DNA of 64,000 nt, from positions 1,178,001 to 1,242,000 of the forward strand of contig NZ_LR738849.1 of the NCBI RefSeq assembly GCF_902702915.1. The letters run 5' to 3'. This document shows, piece after piece, positions 62,898 through 64,000 of the stretch. Within the stretch, counting starts at the first letter, position 1. Every line of letters begins with the position of its first letter. The notes beneath the pieces were generated by a model, which saw only the letters and a list, made by a program, of their open reading frames with translations, searched no databases and was not told where the DNA came from. The position numbers and the translations under genes are program-made. This stretch comes from Desulfovibrio sp. 86 (GTDB lineage Bacteria; Desulfobacterota; Desulfovibrionia; Desulfovibrionales; Desulfovibrionaceae).

Positions 62898-64000
62898 TTA
62901 TGCGGCAGTGCCGCCCGCCTCTGCACTGGCAGTCTCGCCCGTTCCGCCAGTCTTCACGTCCTTGTGGAACCGTCCGCCCCAGCGCCTGCCAAGGGCGCGA
63001 GAGAGCTTTTCCATATAGTAATAGTAAACGGGCGTAATGTAGAGCGTCACTATCTGCGAAAAACACAGTCCCCCCACCACGGCCATGCCCAGGGGCCTTC
63101 GGGCCTCGGCCCCCGCGCCCACGCCGATGGCAATGGGCAGAGCGCCCATCAGCGCCGCCACCGTGGTCATCATGATGGGCCGAAAACGCACATGACAGCC
63201 CTGCCTGATGGCCTCCAGCGGTTCCAGGTCCGGGTTATGGCGCTGCGCCTCAAGGGCGAAGTCCAGCATCATGATGGCGTTCTTCTTCACGATGCCAAGC
63301 AGCATGATCACGCCCACAAAGCCATAGAGGTTCAGGTCCATGCCGAACAGCCAGAGCGTGCCCAGCGCGCCGAAGCCCGCCGAGGGCAGGCCGGAAAGGA
63401 TGGTCAGGGGATGGATGAAGCTTTCGTACAGAATGCCCAGCACCAGATAGATAACCACTATGGCCAGCACCAGCAGCCAGCCCATGCCCGTGAGCGAGCT
63501 TTGAAAAGCCTGGGCCGTGCCCTGGGATTCGGCGGTCACCGTATCGGGCAGCAGCGGCTGCGCGGCGGCCTCCACGGCAGCGACGCCCTGCCCCAGCGAC
63601 ACGCCGGGGCGCAGGTTGTACGAAATGGTCACCGAGGGGAACTGGCCGTTGTGGTTCACGGCAATGGGTCCCACGCCCGGCTCCATTTTGACCAGGGTGT
63701 CCAGGGGCACAAGGTTGCCGTTGGCGGCGCGCACATAGAGGCGCGACAGAGCCGAACTGTCCTGCTGAAATTTCTTCTGTAATTCCACAAAAACCGTGTA
63801 GTCATTGGTGGGCGCGTAGATGGTGGATATTTCACGCGAGCCGTAGGCCGACTGAAGCGCCAGGTCTATCTGGTGCGGGCTGACGCCCAGGGCCGCCGCG
63901 CGGTTACGGTCAATGGAAACGCGCAGTTCGGGGTTTTTCAGCTGCAGGTCGCTGTTCACGTCCTGTATTTGCGGCAGGGCGCGCAGGGCGTTCTCTATTT
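62898..64000 (-). CDS. RND efflux transporter, inner-membrane pump (partial; runs off the window)
   Basis: C-terminal ~367 residues of an HAE1/AcrB-type pump; the N-terminal part lies beyond 64000. It includes the periplasmic porter/docking segment (ALGVSPHQIDLALQSAYG, NLVPLDTLVKM), then the membrane block VVIYLVLGILYESFIHPLTIL, GVIMLLGIVKKNAIMMLDFAL and RFRPIMMTTVAALMGALPIA, and the ending TLYITPVYYYYMEKL. It exports drugs or other toxic compounds using the proton gradient with a MFP and an outer-membrane channel. The cytoplasmic tail is Gly/Thr/Ala-rich. Its substrate class is not determined. Confidence 0.93.
   Translation of the reverse strand, partial: IENALRALPQIQDVNSDLQLKNPELRVSIDRNRAAALGVSPHQIDLALQSAYGSREISTIYAPTNDYTVFVELQKKFQQDSSALSRLYVRAANGNLVPLDTLVKMEPGVGPIAVNHNGQFPSVTISYNLRPGVSLGQGVAAVEAAAQPLLPDTVTAESQGTAQAFQSSLTGMGWLLVLAIVVIYLVLGILYESFIHPLTILSGLPSAGFGALGTLWLFGMDLNLYGFVGVIMLLGIVKKNAIMMLDFALEAQRHNPDLEPLEAIRQGCHVRFRPIMMTTVAALMGALPIAIGVGAGAEARRPLGMAVVGGLCFSQIVTLYITPVYYYYMEKLSRALGRRWGGRFHKDVKTGGTGETASAEAGGTAA

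Overview
The window is about 64 kb of a GC-rich chromosome from a sulfate-reducing deltaproteobacterium, most like Desulfovibrio (D. desulfuricans group). The assignment rests on a contiguous aprBA-qmoABC-qmoD block, an HdrCBA-Flx electron-bifurcation operon, and the general gene style. No rRNA, tRNA, CRISPR, integrase or transposase gene was recognised.

Layout: (1) 1-14 kb is housekeeping: a tRNA-dihydrouridine synthase, ispH, cheV, selB, a persulfide/CoA-disulfide reductase with a rhodanese domain, a PEBP-like lipoprotein, an aminotransferase, an exported rhodanese, flgE, aroE and aroQ. (2) 14.2-21.2 kb is one tightly coupled operon, hdrC-hdrB-hdrA-flxDC(fusion)-flxB-flxA, predicted to couple NADH oxidation to ferredoxin and a disulfide (DsrC-type) acceptor. 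(3) 21.8-25.4 kb holds a DUF2318/FtsX-permease/ATPase set with a Met/His-rich periplasmic loop, and an exported protein made of two HdeA/HdeB-like domains. (4) 25.7-35.4 kb: an AEC transporter, ilvD, a polysaccharide flippase, a 1.7-kb gene-free repeat superstructure, a chemoreceptor and a small membrane protein. (5) 36.2-41.2 kb: a complete branched-chain amino-acid ABC transporter (liv). (6) 41.6-45.7 kb: an unknown protein, an EF-hand protein, a YgiQ-type radical SAM protein and SlyX. (7) 46.2-54.7 kb, minus strand: the sulfate-reduction core aprB-aprA-qmoA-qmoB-qmoC-qmoD. AprAB reduces APS to sulfite and the Qmo complex feeds it electrons from menaquinol. (8) 55.1-64 kb: a chorismate mutase fused to a degenerate EPSP-synthase fold, an exported Ntn-hydrolase, a membrane protein beside the remnant of its own duplicate, a cytochrome b, ribBA, a cysteine-cluster protein and the end of an RND pump.

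The most unusual content is between the genes. At least three families of small palindromic elements begin with TAG and end with CTA, which fits TA-target MITEs. In five places the terminal TAG of an element is the stop codon of the upstream gene (ispH, cheV, flgE, aroE, ilvD). A separate family of terminator cassettes (seven copies) and a 127-bp tandem array set in a larger inverted repeat (30.7-32.3 kb) complete the repeat landscape. Function calls rest on reading motifs by eye; no database search was run.
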